Shown here piece after piece: positions 29,429 through 33,743 of a DNA stretch of 33,743 nt (positions are counted from its first letter, which is position 1; the number at the start of each line of letters is the position of its first letter). The position numbers and the translations under genes are program-made. The stretch lies in assembly GCA_013115125.1 (NCBI GenBank), contig JABANN010000384.1, positions 1 through 33,743 of the forward strand, given 5' to 3'. Below the pieces are notes generated by a model, which was not told the DNA's origin, did not search any database, and worked only from the letters and a program-made list of their open reading frames with translations. Source of the DNA: Perkinsus olseni. Taxonomy: Eukaryota; Perkinsozoa; Perkinsida.

Positions 29429-29835
29429 CTCGGGGAACAATAGTGAGTGGTGGACGAGAGACAAGCGTAAACACCATAGCGCAATCGTAGCGAGATGGAG
29501 GGGGGGGGGGCAGATTGCACAACTCCACCGGACGGCTCGGCTCTGGACCCTCGAGGAACTCCTTCTTGAGTGGCAGCCATAACGCTACGGCGAGGCAGGC
29601 CATCGATGAGCTTATCCCTCAGACGCTGAGCAGGGAACAGCTTCACCTCCACGGAGAACGCCCGAAGGGGCACTCGTGAACACCCGTGCAATCGATCGAG
29701 CCCGAGACTTGAACCGAGTCACGACGATGATGATGATCACAACAAAACAATAATGCATTATGAGCCACAACTACAATAACAAACAACAGCTTGCAACATG
29801 CGAATGGGGAGGGGCGTGACTGTGGCGAAGAGCCT
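29429..29835. other. Intergenic, G homopolymer
   Basis: A run of about 12 G lies at ~29499-29510. AT-rich DNA with caacaataac-type repeats at 29730-29790 precedes the next gene's 3' end. No gene seen on the plus strand. Confidence 0.45.
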
Positions 29836-30834
29836 TCACGACGTGAAGGTGGCTTCAGTAAGTCTAGATCTCACCGTTACTCCGCGAGAGCGTACGGTGA
29901 AGCCTGGCTTGAATATGCTGTCCCATCGCATAATATTGCTACTGTGGAACTTCCCTACTTCACTGTCCGAGTTGAAGTGACAAGAGGGTTGGGCAGGGGG
30001 CCTGGAACGACTCCGTTCGAGTTTGACCAGATCGTACGACCTGACCTCCTCGTTGCACACAGTCCCAGCCGGCGGACCGGGGAGGCTAGGAGTAAGCACG
30101 ACGCGGAAGTAGTAAGATCTTCCGCTTTTCCGGAATACTGGATTCACGATGAGGAAGTTGCAGATGTTATGGTAAACCACTTTGCGCAGCAGGCCCAGCT
30201 CCCCTGGTTCGCATTCCTGTATTCTAAGATCAGGAGGGGCGTCTCGGGACAGCGTCAGCTGCATGCTAAACTTCCCCTTGTAGGCTCCACTGTAAGTACC
30301 GATGATGCGGTCCTGATCGCCTCGCTGTGGTCTAATCGGCGTAAGACCGTCCCTGCAGACACTCCACAGTTCACTCAGGACTTCGACTCTAGCTTCCTCC
30401 ATAGTGAACAAGAGCGGGCTAACAGCATCTGACCTCCCCGGGAGGCTCATCACTTTTGGGGTTGATGTGCGCACGTCGGCAAAGCATCTTCCATCATCGC
30501 CCTGTCCCACGGACCCAACGAACTCCTCGGTAAAGCCGTGCTGATCGACACGTAATATCGTAGCTCCATCCACCGGGTCGATATTGTCATCCACCTTTAC
30601 TATGTAAGAGTTTGCCTGGAGGAACTTCACGCCTTCGACACTGTACTCTGACCGAATCAAGCCCTTGCTGCGGAGATGAGGGAGAACTCGTTCCGCCCAA
30701 TTGCGTGGGTCCGGTATAAAGACGTAATGGATTCTGTCTTCGGTAGCAGCATAGAGGAACTGCAGCTCGCGGTACTTGTCCCCAACGACAACCAGGGAGA
30801 GGGCGGACACCACCGTGAGGACAGAGAAGGCCAT
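29836..30834 (-). CDS. Secreted protein, 332 aa
   Basis: The open frame reaches 31059, but the ATG at 30834 gives the signal peptide MAFSVLTVVSALSLVVVG, so I start there; the sequence above it is low-quality as protein. The mature part is globular (FLYAATEDRIHYVFIPDP, VLPHLRSKGLIRSEYSVE, GATILRVDQHGFTEEFVG, KGKFSMQLTLSRD, YYFRVVLTPSLPG), with cysteines at DGRCFAD, WSVCRDG, IQECEPG, HNICNF and GTVCNEE. After about residue 275 the composition becomes Arg/Ser/Pro-rich, which may be read-through past an unseen donor. No family is recognised. It lies downstream of no obvious partner and is transcribed in the same direction as the mucin-like gene. Confidence 0.65.
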   Translation of the reverse strand: MAFSVLTVVSALSLVVVGDKYRELQFLYAATEDRIHYVFIPDPRNWAERVLPHLRSKGLIRSEYSVEGVKFLQANSYIVKVDDNIDPVDGATILRVDQHGFTEEFVGSVGQGDDGRCFADVRTSTPKVMSLPGRSDAVSPLLFTMEEARVEVLSELWSVCRDGLTPIRPQRGDQDRIIGTYSGAYKGKFSMQLTLSRDAPPDLRIQECEPGELGLLRKVVYHNICNFLIVNPVFRKSGRSYYFRVVLTPSLPGPPAGTVCNEEVRSYDLVKLERSRSRPPAQPSCHFNSDSEVGKFHSSNIMRWDSIFKPGFTVRSRGVTVRSRLTEATFTS

Positions 30835-31430
30835 TCTGGATGGTGCAGCAACAAGAGGTGAACTGAGAGACAGTGGCCAAGGGCAACAACACCTGGATCG
30901 GGAAAGGGCCGCGGTCTCGAAGCGAAGCCTGGACGTGCCACTGTGAAACACTGGGAAATAATCGTTAGCTCGGCCTGGCACTGGCAAGGAAAATGATTCT
31001 CTCGTGCACCGGTCCATGTCTCGCTTTCGCCCCTTTCTCTGAGTCTCGCGCGCGCTCAAGTCCCCTTCCTTGAGCGCGTGCCTCTATCAACTCCACACAA
31101 CAGCAGCAACATGAGTTACGCTTTCATAGCAACCCTCCGGTATACAGGAGTGAGCCCAACGAGGAGCGGCCTGATACCAAGCATCCGATCGACATGGGCC
31201 TGTCGGGCACATAAAAGAGGAAGCCTCCTGGAGGGCACTTATGTTCCTCCGGACGACTCTCAGTAATGATCCTACGCACGGGAACCCAACGGCACTCCTG
31301 AACCTCCTAGTTCCCAACGCAGCGATCTGTAGGCCAACAACAGCAGCAGCAGCAGAACAAGTACGATAGCACGCATGCACATCGTCGGCAGAAACATCAT
31401 TCTCAAAGGAACTCAACTTGTCACCTCGAC
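30835..31430. other. Intergenic, possible exons not resolved
   Basis: A minus frame at 31087-31434 is open but rich in Ala/Cys/Arg runs around a ctgctgctgctgctgttgttg stretch ending in cctacag near 31330. That is a good polypyrimidine tract and acceptor. An intron from about 31384 to 31330 followed by coding (IAALGTRRFRSAVGFPC) is possible, but I could not connect it. Confidence 0.35.
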
Positions 31431-31784
31431 TCAATCTCTCGCCAACGTATACCCAGCCAAAGCATCAGGCCATCCAGTGAGGTACCCGAGTGCGAGGAGG
31501 ACAGTGCTCTGAGCTCTCGCCTCGATAGGAGCATCTTCCACCCACCCTAGCTTCAACGCTTCAGCGCGCGCCCGCGACTTTCTCAGAATAACTTGCCCGT
31601 ACCGCGATAGATTCTTTACAGCTGTCCCTCTGTCCGGCTGCCCTCCAGAAGGAACTCTGACCCCTCCCAGAAGCTCCTTGAGGCCAGCCGTATCGGACGT
31701 GCGTGAAAGATACACTCCGGACCTGAGGCCGTGGAACAGCACGATCTGCTCGGACATGGAAGAGGTGTCCTCACATGGGAGCAT
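31431..31784 (-). CDS. Unrecognised ORF, 117 aa, possibly an exon of a larger gene
   Basis: The ATG at 31784 (MLPCEDTSSMSEQIVLFHGL) opens a clean 117-residue frame ending GYLTGWPDALAGYTLARD. It contains RSGVYLSRTSDTAGLKELLG, RYGQVILRKSRARAEALKLG and EARAQSTVLLALGYL, a helical and amphipathic sequence without a signal peptide. It reads as genuine protein, but I cannot name the family. The absence of a good Kozak-type context and the coding-like sequence upstream (31883-32290) suggest that it may be an internal exon. Confidence 0.45.
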   Translation of the reverse strand: MLPCEDTSSMSEQIVLFHGLRSGVYLSRTSDTAGLKELLGGVRVPSGGQPDRGTAVKNLSRYGQVILRKSRARAEALKLGWVEDAPIEARAQSTVLLALGYLTGWPDALAGYTLARD

Positions 31785-31882
31785 ATTCCTCTTCGATCAT
31801 CGTGATGTCGTATCTCCCTCGTCGAGGTGCCCAGGACAGCAACAGCGTCACAGAGGGGAGGTCCTGACGGAGAAGTCCTCGC

Positions 31883-32292
31883 TCAATGAAGTCTGCTGCC
31901 TCGCGATCTCACTAAGTCAGCTTCACCCCGGAAAAGGTCCGGCTCCGGTGGAGCATCACGAAAGTGCTGCTGGCCATCCCTCGGCCACGTCCCGATTTTC
32001 AGCATGATCTCCGGCACTATGCCGATGAGCAGCGGAGCGAAGCCAGCCGAATCTTCCTCGAAGTGAGTCTCCAGGTCGCCTCCAACGAGACCACTCACTA
32101 TACGCTTGTCGTGAATGTACTTGCCCCACGCCACGAGTTGCTCACAACAGGTTGTCTTTCTAGGGGCGCCGCCGTGGAGGTGATGCCGATGAAGAGGGGC
32201 CAAATCGAAGAAGTGTCGGACGCGATGGACCCCGATCCTGAGCAAGAGTCCTCACAGTGCCAACTTATAATCTCGCATACCGACGCTGGCAT
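31883..32292 (-). CDS. Probable exons upstream of the 31431-31784 ORF, splicing unresolved
   Basis: Two overlapping minus frames both look partly coding. One starts at an ATG at 32292 (MPASVCEIISWHCEDSC, then SIWPLFIGITSTAAP). The other runs through GGDLETHFEEDSAGFAPLLI and VPEIMLKIGTWPRDGQQHF to DLFRGEADL before a GTGAGA donor near 31913. A splice between them is likely, but I found no in-phase pair that I trust. Function unknown. Confidence 0.3.
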
Positions 32293-32318
32293 AAGGATTT
32301 CTGTATTTTCAGATTTCT

Positions 32319-32516
32319 TTGATTTCTCAGATTTTTCTGATTTTCCTGATTTTTCTGATTTTTCTGATTTTTCTGATTTTTCTGATTTTTCTGATTTTTC
32401 TGATTTTTCTGATTTTTCTGATTTTCTGATTTTCTGATTTTCTGATTTTCTGATTTTTCTGATTTTCTCATTTTCTCATTTTCTGATTTTTCTGATTTTC
32501 TCATTTTCTCATTTTC
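32319..32516. repeat. Minisatellite of tctgatttt, ~200 bp
   Basis: A near-perfect array of 8-9-bp units (tctgattttt/tctgatttt) from about 32319 to 32470 becomes more variable (tctcattt) to 32516. It is pyrimidine-rich on the plus strand, and no gene crosses it convincingly. It separates two minus-strand genes. Confidence 0.9.
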
Positions 32517-32713
32517 ATAGGGATTTCAGTCCGACCAATTGCTGTGCGTTAAAGCGGACATCAGTAACGGCAGCCTTCGGAACGAAATCGGAAGACCATT
32601 ACTGATCTTTTCATCGCACATCTCTAAGCCTTTTACAGAGTACAGCAATTGTTGGACGAGGGAACTTGTTAAGTTCAACTGAGGCAGCCTAGCGACTGAC
32701 CCAACGGCCAGCT

Positions 32714-33232
32714 TCATGCCTGGCTTAGCTCCTCGAGACGCAAGTACTCATCCTCACTCCAGCTGCGATGAGAACCGCAACGTCAGTGCGCGTTTCAGTA
32801 CTTAGCACAGGGATGCGCGGTACAGGGAGGACGTGTCAGGGGGCCAATGAGGATTCCCCCCCTCCCCCCCCCCCCTGGTCTCACCCTCCCCAGCGGGTCC
32901 ATGAGGTGATCGTTTCCAGCTCGTATTCACCCTCGTCATTCCTGCTAGCTGTAACATTGAATCTGTCCTGCAGACGACAGCCTGACGGCAGCAGTGGGCC
33001 CTTCCGACTCTTACTGGCATCATCAGAGAGCCTCCCAAGCGGAGGCGAACCTCGGAAGATGCTTCCCATGATAGCGTACAGGAATCTTCCCCTCCCGTAA
33101 CCTGAGCTCAGTTCGCGAGCATTAGACCTCGTAACCGCTACATCAGCCCGGCGGGACGACCGACTACGAGCTAGCAGTTGATAACCAACAGAAATTCGAC
33201 CGAGGGAGTCTCTCGTGGTCCACCACACGACG
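32714..33232 (-). CDS. Last two exons of an unrecognised protein
   Basis: The large exon (33232-32885) encodes VWWTTRDSLGRISVGYQLLA, GYGRGRFLYAIMGSIFRGSP, DRFNVTASRNDEGEYELETI and ends TSWTRWG. A GT-AG intron (32884-32763, GTGAGA to ATCGCAG) containing the poly-C run joins in phase to a short last exon (32762-32714). That exon encodes GWSEDEYLRLEELSQA and a stop. The in-phase fit of a natural acidic C-terminus supports the join. The N-terminus is not placed; a possible exon near 33360-33317 (FVSIKAIGLQG) does not fit the phase. Function unknown. Confidence 0.5.
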
Positions 33233-33598
33233 CTACAGCGTAGCAGGTCTCGGTACTGTTGTGGTCGTCAGAGTCTGCCAGTGGCCGTCAATGCCCTCTT
33301 ACCTCGGTCGCTGAAGATGCCTTCCTTACGTGCGAGCCCTGCAGTCCTATGGCCTTGATCGATACAAACTGTAACGGGAGGAGGGCATATCGTCTCATCA
33401 ATCAGTTACCAACGGACCCAGTGACGCTAGTGTCCCTGCCTCAACACAACAACCATCTCATGAGAAAATCAATCAGCCAAAAGTGCTGGAAGAACTGTAG
33501 TAATTCGACCCATGTGACCCTGCAGTAGCAGAACCAGCGACAGGTAGTACTCCGCACAGACCTGCCATAACAACCACGACTAGCAGGACGACAGTGAG
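33233..33598. other. Upstream of the last gene, unresolved
   Basis: May hold earlier exons of the 32714-33232 gene: acceptor-like cgttacag near 33375 and donor GTAAGA near 33315. An ATG at 33567 (MAGLCGVLPVAGSATAG) opens a short frame. Nothing firm. Confidence 0.3.
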
Positions 33599-33743
33599 CG
33601 CCCCCCCCCCCCCCCCCCCGCCCCCGGGGGGGGGGGGGGGTTTTTGTGGGGGGGGGCCCCCTCGGGCCCCCCTGAGTCGGGTTTCGGGTTGATGGGGGTT
33701 ACGGTCAGTACTCCACTAGGTCTTGGTCAACTTTTTTAAGGCA
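33599..33743. other. C/G homopolymer contig end, probable artefact
   Basis: About 20 C, then a G/C mixture, about 14 G, five T and more G/C runs, ending in tcaacttttttaaggca. Such abrupt C-to-G homopolymer mirrors are typical of sequencing or assembly failure at a contig edge. No biological feature should be inferred. Confidence 0.75.

Noticed and set aside
33599-33743. Telomere or G-quadruplex end
   Set aside because: No telomeric repeat unit; mirrored C and G homopolymers look like a sequencing artefact.

Overview
The window looks like nuclear DNA from an intron-rich protist. It is most likely an alveolate close to Perkinsus, a mollusc parasite. This is inferred from short GT-AG introns (mostly 41-74 nt), small secreted proteins without obvious relatives, and divergent but recognisable housekeeping genes. 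I see no bacterial operons, rRNA, tRNA or CRISPR. No database search was possible, so the taxon is an inference.

Layout. (1) 0.2-1.13 kb, minus: a coiled-coil gene built from tandem 84-nt exons, followed by an 88/64-bp tandem repeat (1.44-1.73 kb). (2) 2.8-5.3 kb: an unrecognised ORF, palindromic DNA, a PIF/Harbinger-type DDE transposase and a divergent candidate spliced ORF. (3) 5.3-16 kb: an accessory island. Two direct copies of a ~0.95 kb segment, 6,480 bp apart, surround and adjoin a series of small signal-peptide genes. Three of these genes (7.7-8.2, 9.1-9.6 and 15.5-16.0 kb) are paralogues sharing three cysteines; the third carries a frame shift just after the ancestral start. (4) 17-26 kb, minus: a conserved block that I rebuilt exon by exon. 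It holds ATG8, adenosine kinase with a duplicated first exon, the splicing factor SF3B6/p14, an unrecognised seven-exon protein, and a four-exon COPI-associated-like membrane protein. (5) 27.5-33.2 kb, minus: a large secreted protein (propeller-like domain, Thr/Ser linker, three Cys modules), another secreted protein and two partly resolved genes, with minisatellites and homopolymer runs. The last ~140 bp are C/G homopolymer and look like contig-end artefact.

The conserved block serves autophagy, purine salvage, mRNA splicing and probably vesicle traffic. The flanks are secretion-oriented and repeat-rich, which fits rapidly evolving host-interaction genes next to a stable core. The most novel items are the tandem-exon coiled-coil gene, the three-cysteine secreted family, the adenosine kinase double first exon, and the duplicated segment around secreted genes.
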